Shown here one piece after another: positions 31,180-43,810 of a stretch of DNA of 64,000 nucleotides (positions are counted from its first letter, which is position 1; the number at the start of each line of letters is the position of its first letter). The notes beneath the pieces were generated by a model. The model did no database searches and was not told where the DNA came from. It saw only the letters and a list, made by a program, of their open reading frames with translations. Source of the stretch: Henckelia pumila (lineage: Eukaryota > Streptophyta > Magnoliopsida > Lamiales > Gesneriaceae); assembly GCF_033568475.1 (NCBI RefSeq), contig NC_133123.1, positions 2,604,001-2,668,000 of the forward strand, given 5' to 3'. A program made the position numbers and the translations under genes.

Positions 31180-34044
31180 TGTAACACCCGGTATTTTCCA
31201 TACGTAAATTCGCATGCATAATTAAGAAAATAATTATTTAAATTTATAAATTATGGGTTAAATATTTTTATGTGTTATTATGTGAATTACCTGCATGATT
31301 TAAATTATTTTAGCATTTAACCCATGATTTTTGGAAAGTTTAGATTTTTAAGAAATTTATTATTTTGATTGCGTAGACGGGACAGTGGACGAACGAGATA
31401 CCAAATTTTAAGCCAAAAATATTTTTATGAATTTTGTGAACCTTAAAATAATATTTTAAGGTATTTTGTCAAGAAAATGTTTGTATTTAATTATATATTA
31501 TTTAAGAGTTGATTTTTTTTTGCAAAAATTAGCCCCTTTATTGGCTTTTATTAAATTTTAAAATTTGCCTATTATTTTATTTCGGAATTTAGGAATTTAT
31601 ATCAGATTATTATGTATTTTAAGAGTTTAAAATTTTATATATTATGTTATATTATCTACCTAATTAGTTATATTATCTATTTAGCTTATATTTAAAGATT
31701 TTAATCATAATATCCTACCCAATCCCTCCCATATCTCACGTCTAACTCCCTCAGCCGCCTCCACCAGTTTCTTCCCACCTCCATCACGCCAATTAGCAGA
31801 AATCTTCAAACCTCCATAGCCAACTTTTGAAGGTTTTGTCAAGTTTTTCGTCCGATCGTCGTCCCGGAGTCCGTAGACGCAATAACCTTAGTTTTTATTC
31901 ATTAAGGCATATCTAAAACTTTTATTTGGCCACCATATAAGCTATTATTCATGCATAATATTTTCTTTTCAGATTCCATAAGAATATTTCGAAATTATGC
32001 GATGTTATTTAAGTTTGATGCATGTTTGAGTGTTTTCATGTCATAGCTCATGTTTTATTCAGCATGGCTCGGTCCAGGGGCTTGGGGCTCGGGTCAGAGG
32101 TGACTTAGGGTCCTAGGGAATCGAAACATGGTCGGGCTAAGGGCTGGAGTTGGCTGGGTTCAAGGCTGGTTCAGTTTTTGGTCCATAGTGGCGCAGCAGA
32201 TCGCGCAGGTTGAGCGAGGTAGGGAGATTGGCTCGTTCTCAAGCCACAGGGCGTGTTTTAGGCTGATTCCAGTTGGGTTAGAACCGTAAGCCAAAGAGGA
32301 AGGTATTACAGGTGGGCCTCTTGCCGGTGGTTGCCGGAGATGGGCGGACGAATGACCTGAAGTTTTTGGTTGCGCGCAGCGCGCGAGCAACGCGCGAGCA
32401 GAATAAGGGCTAGATTGTTTTGGGTCTTTCTCCTTCGTTAGGGCTCGGTTTGGGCTGGTTTTTAGCTTGTTGGAAACGTCTTAAAGTGTGCTAGGTTTAG
32501 GCTATGGTTTCATGGCCAAAGGTAGCCGTAGTTGGCTGGCCGAAGGCGAGCAGCAGAACTGCTCGCCCAGCCGATAGAACAAGGGAAGAGGGCTACAGGT
32601 TTGGGGTTTTCTGGGGGTTTCTAGTTTGGGTTTGGTCCTGGGTTGGGTCTGGGCATCTGGTCGGGTCTAGGGTGTAAGTGGGTTGGGTCAGGTAGGTCCG
32701 GGTCTGGGCTAGGTTGGCCGGGCTCGAGTATTTTAATTTTTAAGTGACTTATGTTTTAATTGAGTTTTTGGGCTAATTAATTAGAAATAAAATTATTTGG
32801 GTCACTAAATAATTTTATTTGGGCTTCAAATAATTTATTTAAGTCAACCCAATTAATTTTATGGGCTTGGGAGCCCATGAGAATTATTGGGCCAGTCTTT
32901 GGGCTTTTGGGCTCATTGGGCCAGGATAGGTGGTTATTGGGCATAGGTTGTCTTATTGAGCCAGGAATGTCTTATTGTGTTTGAATAATTTATTTGGGCT
33001 TAAATTTAAGTTAATGGGCTTAAGTTAAGTTAATGGGCCAGTCTTATAATTTATGGGCTGAAGTCTAAGGGGCCAGCAGTCTGGACCGAAACCATGAAAA
33101 AAATTCCTAAGTCTGAAATATATATTTAATTATTTTAGTGCATGAAAATATTTTAAGTATAAGTATATATGTTATGACAAAACAATTAAATATATATTAC
33201 GGACAGATTTTCAGTGCATGCATACATGAAATTTTATATGATTATGATTATGTATGTGTTGAGCAATAAAAAAAAATATTTACAGGCGAAAATTGATGTA
33301 GTGTGACATAAGAGTGGTTATCCACCATATGATATATGCGGTAGTTTACTACCATAGGAGGTGATTTATCACCGCCACGTACGTTGGTTTAAAAGACTGA
33401 TCAGTCGACATAGTAAGGTCACACTTACGGATATGACCATAGATTTTTAAAGAATTATGATGCTCAACTATGTTATGTATGAAAAAAAGTATGATTATGC
33501 GTAAGATTATGATTCAGCATTTATGTTATGCAAATGTTTTACTGCATGTTCATGTATCATGTATATGTATTAGTATGATTTATGTGATGCATTATTTTAA
33601 ATCTCGATATTCAAGTTTAGGCATGTTGAGCCTCTAGGCTCACTACGCTTATATGGTGCAGGTGAGGCAGATGATTTTTATGTAACTCCAACTGGTGGTG
33701 ATGACGTATGAGCTCACGGAACAGTGGCCCCGTGACCGTTGCAGTTTTGAGTCATTATTTTAGTTGCAACTATTTTATTTATGATGAGTTTTAAGCAAGT
33801 TACATTATATTTATTTTCATTGTATGCAAACTTTTATTAAATTGTTTAGACAGTATTATTTTAATGCATGACTCAAACATTTAATTTATTAAATGTTGCA
33901 TAGTTTTATTTAAGCTAATTCTTTTTAAATCTATTTAATGTTATACATATATGTATGGGCATGTATGTATATTATTTTTATACTTAGCATTATTTAAAAA
34001 AAAACAATTTCCGCACTTAAGTTTTTAGAGTAATGGTCGTTTCA
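31180..34044 (+). repeat. Gypsy chromovirus-type 5' LTR (2.87 kb)
   Basis: Starts TGTAACACCCGG and ends GGTCGTTTCA, directly followed by an initiator-Met primer site. It interrupts the Athila-like ORF. No coding capacity. GCGCGCAGCGCGCG-type sequence lies near 32370-32400. Preceding 5 bp: GTCAA; the partner duplication is not in view. Confidence 0.8.
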
Positions 34045-34046
34045 AT

Positions 34047-34058
34047 TGGTATCAGAGC
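34047..34058 (+). other. Primer-binding site (initiator tRNA-Met)
   Basis: TGGTATCAGAGC, two bases after the LTR end. Confidence 0.9.
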
Positions 34059-35142
34059 ACGGTCCTTGGAGGGTATCCATCTGCCACGTGAAGCTCAAAA
34101 ATCTCACTATCGGTCTGTAAGTTTTAAATGTTTTATTATGTTTTATCAGGAGTATATGTTATGAATTAAGACTTTATGTTAGAAAAGTTTAAAATACTTA
34201 GTTATGCATTGCGATTTACGTGAAGAATGTGTGGTGTTACAGTATATCCCCGAATCGTGTTTTACGACAGAATGACCACAAGGAATTTTGAAATTTGGGA
34301 TTTAAGTTTAACATTTGAATTTTTGAAGTAACTTATTAATTTAAGTTAGCATGATTTCATGGGTGAGTTATTAAGAATATTGTGAGATTAGCACTTAATA
34401 ATATATTATAATGTAATTATTTAACTCGTGAATTTGGGATTTATGAGAAATTATCTCGGAACTATGGTTTACACGTATAACTTTAGAATTGTTGCTTGAG
34501 GTGAGAGTAGGATTCTTCGCAAGAAAGATTATTCAAGGGTTGTACAATTTTTCTGCTTTGATGAATTTAAAACGTTCCTTTTTAGAGGCTAGCATATACT
34601 TTTGGGAATTAAGTCACATTGTGTCAAATTATTAGTTGGGTTCAAAGATATCACATTGTCATTCATTTAACTATTAAGATTTTTCCTTTGACAAAGAAGT
34701 CATGATTTTTTTGGAGATGACATATATACCATAAGTTTATAGTATGATGATTTGTGGTTTTAAGTCTGTACTTTTAATTATATGAGGCATAAATTGATGA
34801 TATGTATGTTGTGCGTTAGGTTTTTGAATATTTGGGAATAAGAATAATGGTGGAGTTGGTTTGATAAAAACTTGGATAATCTTTGATAATATTTAAGGGT
34901 TCGTGTGGTTGGTGTTACCAAGTAAGTTGTATTGGGTTTGATGTTCAAGTCACTACGTTTAAATAAATAATATATTTGGGAACTTGTCAGCCTGACTCAT
35001 AGATGATGTGACAACTGAAGGATTAATGTGTAAATTTCATAGGCTTGTGTGATTGGTAAGGTAAAGCATAACACAATTGTTATAAATTTGGTTTCAATGT
35101 GGAGTATAATATAAGCTTTATCTATGAACTAAGAGTTTACGA

Positions 35143-35208
<66 letters not shown>

Positions 35209-35587
35209 GAGTGATTTGTTTGTTAAGAATTGAGTCGTTTGAGAATTTGGGTTGTTGGCTCCACGCACGTATTGGTAATTGAGGCACTTGGGAATAATCA
35301 CGAATCGGCGTGATGACTTGATATTATAATTGTTATCACGATACTTCCGTTTTACTTTGGGATTAATTGCATATGAGTATTTGTATTGATGTTATTTAAG
35401 TATCCTTGGGTTGTATAAATTTAAATTACGGGATCATTATATAGGAGTGTTCCCACCCAGATTTTTGTGATGCATGAGCTAAAAAGTACTAGCCTAAATT
35501 AAAGGGGAGGAATTGTGATGCATTATTATTTCAATTCAATGTAATTTATTGGGATATACTTGAGATTTCGAGGACGAAATCTTTTAT
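34059..35587 (+). other. Non-coding internal region of a non-autonomous gypsy element
   Basis: About 1.5 kb between a primer site and a polypurine tract with no gag or pol homology in any frame. It contains a (TA)n microsatellite and, near its end, the GAGGACGAAATC phrase typical of the 3' end of chromovirus internal regions. An extra PPT-like AAAGGGGAGGAAT lies at 35501-35513. Confidence 0.6.
35147..35205. repeat. (TA)n microsatellite
   Basis: Uninterrupted TA dinucleotides, about 29 units. Confidence 0.97.
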
Positions 35588-35601
35588 TAGAGGGGAGGAA
35601 T
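35588..35601 (+). other. Polypurine tract
   Basis: TAGAGGGGAGGAAT abutting the TG of the next LTR, as at the 3' end of an LTR-element internal region. Confidence 0.75.
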
Positions 35602-36008
35602 TGTAATGCCCCGAGAAATACCCAATTAAATAATTTATGAAGAATTGGAATTTAATTCTATGTTTCATAAATTAAAAGATTGAAATTGAAGTTTATAATG
35701 AACAAGGGCTGAATTGCAAGATTTGAAGAAGTTCAGGGACTAATATGCAAAAAGTTGTATGGGACCCCATGGAATAAATGATTAAGGGAGAGTTGTCTCC
35801 CTAATCATTCTCCCATTTTTATTCTTCTTCCTCATTCATCCAAGAGGAGAGAAGGGATACTCCATCTCCATTGTTGTTCTTCAAGCTCCGATCCAAGAAA
35901 ATCCAACCGATAGAATTTTGATTCGGACACGGTTTTGCGATCCTCGCAACAAGAGCTACGTTTCTACGTAAGTATGATTAAATTCTACCAAGTTCTAATT
36001 TTGAGATG
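35602..36008 (+). repeat. G2 LTR, left part (interrupted by G1)
   Basis: Starts TGTAATGCCCCGAG. The LTR is broken at 36008 by G1 and resumes at 58730 after the AGATG duplication; the joined length is about 2.05 kb. It is preceded by a PPT and followed, past 60371, by a primer site, so it borders internal regions on both sides. Confidence 0.8.
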
Positions 36009-37990
36009 TGTGAGACCTCGTTTCTAATCAACTAATATCAGACGACAAGCGATAAGTAAACATGAACCCAAAGTATTTATTTATTTTTTATTTTTAAAAA
36101 AGGAGGCTCGCGCGCCCGCGCCTACGTCTCGCAAATCCCAGCGCGCCCGCGCTCATACATCGCAAAAACTAGCGCGCCCGCGCTCTAAGTAAGAGCGCCC
36201 GCGCCCACACCTTGCAAAGAGGCCGCGCGCCCGCGCCGCCCCTCGCCCAGAGAATTTAAGGCACTGAAATAAACTCAATCAAAACCTAAACACTAGCATT
36301 AAGAGTATTTGATATTCCAATAACAATACAAGAAAGGTTTAGGGGAGAGCAACATTCAATTCGATAGCACCTACATCATTTTTTGCTTACAAAACATATA
36401 CGAGAAGTTCGAATGACTAAACATGATCGCAAAACATAACTAGGTTGACATGCTGATTCGACTTCTAAACGAGTCTCACTTCTATCTCTTGCTCTGGACG
36501 CTAACCAGGTCTATGCTGACTTGATCCTGCCCTTCCTGTTGCCATGTACACATACAAAACAAAGCAACAGCCGGATAACCGGTGAGAATGATAATCCCAG
36601 TAAAAGCAACATATCAAGTAATGCAACAATAAACATGCTTCCAAGACAACAACAAAATCAATGACAACGTAATGAAATGCATGTCTTTAAACCGGGATAT
36701 CAAATCTGATAACAAAGGATTGCTGCTATGCTTTTGGGATCCCGAGGATGAGATCACGTGACGACTCACCGACTCTCCCAATCGTGGTGGTGCCACGTAT
36801 CCCACTCCTCTAAACTTTGAGCAACTATAATGAGTATGCTAGCACTAGGCGCAATGACTACGTCCTAGGCCACTCGAATATAGCTCCCAAACGTCTAACA
36901 AAAGGCTGTTCTGCCCATCGAAACAATAGTGCTGGCTCAATATGAATGCATATGGAAACAAAAGGAACTTAGCCATATAAATTCATTCAAATAATCAACA
37001 AAATACAGGTTCCATAAACTAGAACCAGTATCAATGCAATATGTGATTTCAAGGGAAACTCGAGAACCAACTGTCCCGAGTATGCTATCCCGCTACAAAG
37101 ATTGCTTTTACCTTTCAATGCCGTAGATCCAACTCCGTACAAGCTACAACAAAAGATTGTATCAACAACTAGACAACCTAAACAACAAACAACGGTTCAA
37201 GGAAATCTCTTTACCGTTCTTCGTCCAACTCTCGACGAATAATGCTGCTAACCCAGGGCTCGACACACTCCAACGAATCTGTACGAATACAAGAGTTGAT
37301 CAACAACCACGATCATTCACAAGCCAAGGCTTCACTCAATACCAAAAATGATTCGAAAACCCAAAACTCAAACCGACGGCATAACGGCTATAAACTGAAC
37401 AAACCGGAAATGCAGACAGCAGTTCAATACTGATATAATCTCATTTCAATGCCCAAAACAACAATAACAAAGCAAACCCATCAATCTCAAAATCCACATT
37501 TTTGAAAATGGCTTCCAAAAATCATAACAAATCCAAACGTCGCTCTAATTCAAAATCGACAGATAATAAACGATCAGAACTCTGTCTAGAACAACATACT
37601 CGAATCTAGAACGATTCTAACAACATCCAAAAACTATAATGTATCCGATCGTAGAAAAACTTACGATATAACAGAGCTCTCACTGCAGTGATCGATAATC
37701 TGCCTTCAGAAATAAATTCCAACGGCCAGATCGAGCTCGGACTGAAATCTGGAAGCTTGGAAAAGGTTGGAGGCGTCTTCAATGGAGCTCACGGTTTGGA
37801 GGAGGAAGAAGAAGACTTTGTCAACAAAATCTAAGTGTAGATAATATATAAAAATCAATATTTGCGTTTTAGTCCCTGAAATTTCCAAAATTTGCAAAAA
37901 GGACCCTGATCAAAATCAAACCGGCTCGAGAACTCTGTAATCTCTGATTAACTCAAATAAACTCATTTAAGATAAAAACAGGGCGTTACA
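36009..37990 (-). repeat. G1 3' LTR (left copy)
   Basis: 1982 bp, on the plus strand TGTGAGACCTCG ... GGGCGTTACA, matching 56744-58724. On the element strand a GC-rich block with five spaced GCGCCCGCGC-type motifs (36105-36240) lies close to the LTR 3' end. Confidence 0.93.
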
Positions 37991-38002
37991 ATTCTCCCCC
38001 AC
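37991..38002 (-). other. G1 polypurine tract
   Basis: Minus strand GTGGGGGAGAAT directly before the 3' LTR. Confidence 0.85.
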
Positions 38003-38088
38003 TAAGAAGAGATTTTGTCCTTGAAATCAACGAGAACCACAACTCATAAGATAGAATATAGAACTAAAGAAAGTAAGAAGAACTCACG

Positions 38089-40583
38089 TCATCCGAATAG
38101 CTCCGGAAATCGCTGTCTCATATCAGATTCTGTCTCCCAAGTCGCTTCCTCGACGCCGTGACGGCTCCACTAAACTTTCACCAACGGAATCAAATTGGTT
38201 CTGAGTTGCTTTTCTTTCCGATCAAGGATCTGAATCGGTCGTTCAAAATAGCTCAGGGTCTCGTCTAACTCGGCTTCGTCAGGCTGAAGGATATGAGAAA
38301 TATCTGGTTGATACTTTCGCAGCATAGAGACGTGAAAAACGTCTTGAATACCAGATAAAGACGGAGGAAGTGCAAGTCTGTAGGCAAGATCGCCTATCTT
38401 CTCGAGAATCTCGTACGACCCGATGAATCTCGGAGATAACTTTCCTCTCTTACCGAATCTGACAGTGCCTCTGAAAGGTGAAATCTTCAGAAAGACTCGG
38501 TCTCCCTGATCAAAACTCAGAGGTCTACGCCTGACATTCGCATACTTTGCCTGTCTATCTTGAGCTGACTTCATTCTGGTCTGAATGATCTTAACCTGCT
38601 CTGCCATATCTCTAAGCATCTCCGGTCCCAAATCTGGTGACTCGGACAATTCATCCCAAAACAACGGAGATCGGCACTTCTTACCATACAAAGCCTCAAA
38701 AGGCGCCATACCGATACTCGCTTGGAAGCTGTTGTTGTAAGAAAACTCGACAAGAGGCAAAGAATCCTGCCAACTAGTGCCAAAGTCTAGCACTACCGCT
38801 CGCAGCATATCCTCTAACATCTGGATAGTCCGCTCTGACTGTCCATCGGTATGAGGATGATAAGCTGTACTCAGATGCAATCGGGTACCAAGTGCCACCT
38901 GAAGACTGTGCCAGAAGTGAGAAGTGAATCTAGGATCTCTGTCTGAAACGATCGACTTCGGCACACCATGCAGTCTCACAACATTGCTAACATACAACTC
39001 AGCCATCTGATCATGACGATACGTCATCCTGTACGGAATAAAACACGCAGACTTCGTCAATCGGTCGATCACTACCCAAATGGCGCGCATCCTCGAACGG
39101 ATCGTGGTAGCTTCGTGACGAAATCCATGGAAATGTGATCCCACTTCCATTCAGGAACAGATAAGCTGTGCAACAGACCTCCTGGTCGCTTCCGTTATGC
39201 TTTTACTTGCTGACAGTTCAAACACCGAGATACAAACCTCGCAACATCGCCCTTCATTCTCTTCCACCAGAACTGACTCTTCATCGTTGTACATCTTACG
39301 ACCTCCAGGATGAACACTGAACCAACTGCAATGAGCATCTCGAAGAATACGCTGTCTCAACTCCGAAATATCAGGCACAACAATGCGGTTATTCACAAAC
39401 AAGACGTCATCTCTAACCTATAATTCTGACTGATGCTCAGATCTGACTTTCTCTACTGAAACCTGAATGCTCGGCTCAGACTTCTGTGCTTCTCTGATTG
39501 CAATAAACAACTCCGGTTCGGCTTGAATAGCAAACACTCTGATAGTATCCCTATCTGTTTCAAACTCTAAACCAGAAGTGCAACAATCATCAATCAACTG
39601 AGAAACACCAATACTAGTAAGAGATAAAGAACATAGCTTTTGGCTCAAGGCATCTGCAACTGCATTCGACTTCCCCGGATAATACTTGATTTCACAGTCG
39701 AAATCCTTCAACAGGTCTAACCATCTTCTCTGTCTCATATTCAGCTCTTCCTGTGAAAACAAGTACTTAAGGCTCTTATGGTCAGAAAAGATCTCGAAAG
39801 ACTCACCATAAAGATAGTGACGCCAGATCTTCAGAGCAAAGACGATCGCAGCTAGTTCAAGATCATGAACCGGATAACGAGTCTCGTGCGGTTTCAGCTG
39901 TCTCAATGCATACGCTACCACATGCTTATGCTGCATAAGAACACAACCCAAGCCTTGGTTAGAAGCATCACAATAGACTGTGAAACCTCCAGTACCCTTC
40001 GGAATAGAAAGAATTGGAGCACTGGTCAGTCTCCTCTTCAGATCAACAAAGCTAGCCTCACAATCTGCAGTCCAGACAAAAGGCGCATTCTTCTGAGTCA
40101 GCTGGGTAATAGGCTTGGCAATAGACGAGAAACCCTTGATGAAACGACGGTAATAACCAGCTAAACCCATGAAGCTTCGGATCTCCGGCACTGAAGTAGG
40201 TCTAGGCCAATTCATAACCGCTTCAATCTTGTTGGGATCGACAAAAATCCCCTCTTCAGAAATAATATGACCGAGAAAGACAACTCAATCTAACCAGAAT
40301 TCACACTTAGACAGCTTGGCAAACAACTGCTCAGCTTGTAAATATGGAGTACGGTCCTCAAGTGCTCTGCATGGTCAGTACGGTTCTTCGAGTATATAAG
40401 AATATCATCGATGAAAATAATGACGAACTCATCTAAATAATGCTGAAAGATACGGTTCATCAAACCCATAAAAACCGCTGGAGCGTTAGTCAAACCGAAC
40501 GGCATGACTATAAACTCAAAATGACCACCTCATTCTGAATGCGGTCTTAGGAACGTCTTCCTCTCGCACTCTCAACTGGTGAT
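38089..40583 (-). pseudogene. G1 pol, downstream part: RT end, RNase H, integrase, chromodomain
   Basis: Minus strand, in order: RT with catalytic FIDD ([13 protein letters not shown], about 40400); RT/RNase H ([51 protein letters not shown]); integrase (SVHPGGRKMY; core with [21 protein letters not shown] and GQSERTIQ); and a C-terminal chromodomain-like WSRHGVEEATWETE ending at 38089. It is damaged: frameshifts near 40220-40290 and 39150-39420 and an in-frame TAG near 38170 before the chromodomain. AL separates it from the upstream RT part at 52503. Confidence 0.9.
40579..40583. repeat. Target-site duplication of AL (GTGAT)
   Basis: GTGAT here and at 52503-52507, exactly outside the AL LTRs. 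Confidence 0.95.
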
Positions 40584-41112
40584 TGCTACAACTTAAATTG
40601 TAATTCACCCAAGTGTAGGTTGTCTGCAAGTAATATACTCGTGAGTACGAGATCGATCCACGGAGAGGATGTTGTAAGTTTAATTTTAGCAATAATATAT
40701 TATAGATGAAAATATTATTATAAAACTTCAAATACACAAATTATAAAATTGTCAAGGTTTCAAAGGTTCATTGTTGGTTTATTTAAGATTGCTAAATAAA
40801 AATAAATAAAAAAAACTAAAATAAAAATAAACATAAAAGAACAATGAAATATTTAAACAAGTATATCATATAATATAGTTCCCACTATATTAATATCAGA
40901 TTAACCGATATTTAATACATGGTACCCATAATATATATATAGATGAATAAATATGAACATAAAAAGAACAATTAAATATTTAAACAAGTATATCATATAA
41001 TATAGTTCCCACTATATTAATATCAACCGATATTTAATACATGGTACCCATAATATATATATAAATGCATAAATATAAATTGACATAAAAGTAAATGTTA
41101 GATCAAATCACA

Positions 41113-41164
41113 ATATTTTATTTAGAACAACCGGCAGAGCCACGCTATCGTCTAAATAAAATAT
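41113..41164. repeat. AL LTR stem-loop 1
   Basis: Perfect 13-bp stem ATATTTTATTTAG (41113-41125) with CTAAATAAAATAT (41152-41164), 26-nt loop containing a small GGC-AGA-GCC hairpin. The second copy lies 204 bp away at 41317 with compensatory changes. Also at 51236-51287 in the other LTR. Confidence 0.85.
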
Positions 41165-41316
41165 ATGACTTTATGTTAGATGTGATAAAGTAAATGTTAG
41201 TTGCGGAAAATTAAAAGTTAGATGCGAGAAAGTAAATGTTAGTTGCGGAAAAGTAAATGTTAGTTGCGATAAAGTAAAAGTTAGATGCGAGAAAGTAAAT
41301 GTTAGTTCAAATCACA

Positions 41317-41368
41317 ATATATTATTTAGAACAACCGACAGTGTCATGCTATCGTCTAAATAATATAT
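41317..41368. repeat. AL LTR stem-loop 2
   Basis: Perfect 13-bp stem ATATATTATTTAG (41317-41329) with CTAAATAATATAT (41356-41368), 26-nt loop containing GAC-AGT-GTC. Compared with copy 1, one stem pair and one loop-hairpin pair changed on both sides, preserving pairing. Also at 51440-51491. Confidence 0.85.
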
Positions 41369-42378
41369 ATGACTTTATTATAAATAGATACATATATTTA
41401 TAGTATATAATTATTGTAGTAATTATTGTATCATATTTGACAACAAATCAAGGTAACCACATTCAAGGTACCAAGCATTTGATGCAAATAGATAACAACA
41501 AATCATCCAAAATTATACCTACAAATAAAGATCAATTAGTAAAAATAAAAATAGAAAAGAAAAGAATATACAAAATATAGACAATCTTACTTGACCAACA
41601 ATGAAACCTTTTCACCTTGACATAAAAAGATTTAGCTTTCCATGAACATGAAACTCAAGAATAAAGATAAAAGAAATTTCATACTTGAACTTGAGAAACT
41701 TGCACACTCAAACTTTTATTCTCACACACACAATATTTATTTTACAAATGAAGAATTCTCTACACTCTTGCACACTACAAAGCTTATACAACACATCTAT
41801 TTATAGGCCAAATGAGAGCAAGAGTCCAAGGCTCATTAAATGTGAAATAGTAAAGTTGGTGGGTGCTTGTCTCCTTGAATGTCAATACCATGACCCAACT
41901 TTAATTGGCATGTTTGATGCCTTAGACCACCGATTCAGCCTTTCTTTTCAACATAGAACACGTAGGATATTTTGTGTAGATGTGTTTGGACAACTAATTC
42001 ACCCCTTTTGGATAAAATATGAAATACTTATGATATTTTTACTCCAAGCTGGTCATAGTAAAAGTAAATCTATCTCCATTTTGATGTTTTATTATTTTGA
42101 TCATCTTAATGAAGTTTTTGGAATTTTTTGTCTTCTACAAAGTTGAAGATGCCTCTTTTGTGATTCTACAGGTTTTGAGATTACTCCATTATGACCACTG
42201 TAGCTTGAGTATTTTATTTTTACCAAACCTGCGCAAACCGTAAAATACAACATTTTAGTAAAACATTTAAATATAAACACATAACACTAAAATAATACAA
42301 CTTCATAATTTTAATTAAACTTAAATTTTAAAACACACTTTTTAACATATAAATAATTACAAATTTTAAGTTTCATCA

Positions 42379-42390
42379 CACCCCCAAACC
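42379..42390 (-). other. AL polypurine tract
   Basis: Minus strand GGTTTGGGGGTG immediately before the 3' LTR. Confidence 0.85.
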
Positions 42391-43810
42391 GGCTAATTAC
42401 TAGTCCCTTAGTAATAAAATATCATAAAATATCATAAAATCACAAGTTAGATTTTTATTCCTTAATATATATATTCAAATTTGCAAACTTTGAAATTTTA
42501 AAAACACACTTGTGAGGAGATCATATGTTTATTTATAAATCTCATTATCAACCAATATATTAATATGTAATTGGATGGGCTATACATATATATTTCACAC
42601 AATATCAAAATATTAAATATATATAATTTTTTTTTTACATAAATATTTTCTAAAAACTTTGAGAATAATATAATTAAAAGGATAATAGAAATCATTTTCA
42701 TAACATGTATATCATCAGGAATATTAATGTAAAAATCTCAACTCCATATTCTCTCGGGTTAAAGTATTTCATATATAGCTGTTTTTCACTCATGGAGTTG
42801 GAAGAAAATTATACACTCTTTGAAAATGGCTAGTAAAGCAGACAATCAAATAACCTAATATTGAAAATAAGATAGGATGATTTACAAAGAATAAACCCAT
42901 TTTTTTTTTTGTCTTTTTTTTTTTGTTTTTTTTTTTTTTGCTTGGCTGCAAAATTGTTTTTACATAATCAAATACCTCCAATAAACTTTGAAAATGTAAC
43001 ATTTTTTTTTCAAAGTTTATTTATTTTTTTTATTTTTTATGAGGTAAATCTATTACATTAATAATTATAGTAGAGATATTAATACTCTACATCTTTACAA
43101 TCAAACTTCAAACAACTTTGCAGCCAATTTTCATTTTTCTTTTTTTTTCTTTTTTTTTTCAAAATGGGTTTAATCTAGTAATCAACCATTTCTTAATAAT
43201 CAATAAAAGCTTATAAGTTGTTTTCTCAATTCTTACCCCTCACTCACAAAATTTATGTGAGTAACTATTGCACTTTTACAAATTAATTCCCTCAATTATA
43301 CATGTTATTATTTATTCAATCAATATCACTTTAATTATATACTCATAAAAGTTTTAGAAAATATGTATTTGAAAACACACAATTATATATTATTTATAAC
43401 TTATATCCCATCAATTATATATTTTCTATTAAATTGATAAAAAGAAGAATAAATAAACATCTATACAAAAAGACTTCATTTTCTTAGTAGTTTGCAATTT
43501 AAATATATACGGAATATTAAAATCTAATCTATTGTGATAAGATGATAAATAAAAACTAATGCGTGTCAGGAGTTTTTGACTCCTTACTCTGCCATTGAAA
43601 AAGAAAAATAAATATTATTATAGAAATATATATTTTTTTAAATTTTAATTTTAATTTTTTTTTTTAGAGATAAACCCTCCCCCAAACCTGAATATGACAT
43701 TGTTTTTAATTTTTTTTTTTAAGAAAAATAAAGAGCACATGATGAAAGAGATATCACCTGGAATTATTGAAGATGAGGAACAAACACAAACTATTTCATG
43801 ACATGTTGAA
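42391..43810 (-). other. AL 3' untranslated region
   Basis: 1.4 kb, AT-rich, between the LOG stop and the PPT, with no coding potential. It contains a nested foldback (42892-43172) with A-rich tracts on the element strand and a small hairpin AGGAGTTTTTGACTCCT at about 43568-43584. Confidence 0.7.
42892..43172 (-). repeat. Nested foldback in the AL 3' region
   Basis: Three concentric inverted pairs: outer 12 bp (42892-42903 with 43161-43172, perfect), middle 15 bp (42942-42956 with 43113-43127, one A/C mismatch that becomes G-U in the sense RNA), inner 14 bp around ATAAACTTTG (42981-42990) and CAAAGTTTAT (43011-43020). Homopolymer-rich tracts separate outer and middle stems on both sides. Confidence 0.7.

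Larger units (their letters stand above)
40584..42378 (-). repeat. AL 3' LTR (left copy)
   Basis: 1795 bp; on the element strand it starts TGATGAAACTTAAAA and ends GTTGTAGCA. The TATA box TATAAATAG is at 41797-41805, so about 1.2 kb of R-U5 follows. R-U5 carries a 127-bp direct duplication (about 40851 and 40978), short repeats of GTTAGTTGCG-type units (41190-41310) and two stem-loops (41113-41164, 41317-41368). Confidence 0.95.

Noticed and set aside
41685..42146. 153-codon plus-strand ORF, repeated at 51808-52269, as a gene
   Set aside because: It lies inside the AL LTRs, antisense to the element, and has no recognisable domain.
42892..43172. Poly(A)-protecting triple-helix (ENE-like) element
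   Set aside because: The homopolymer tracts are much longer than the short U-rich loops of known elements, and the U-rich strand is antisense to AL.
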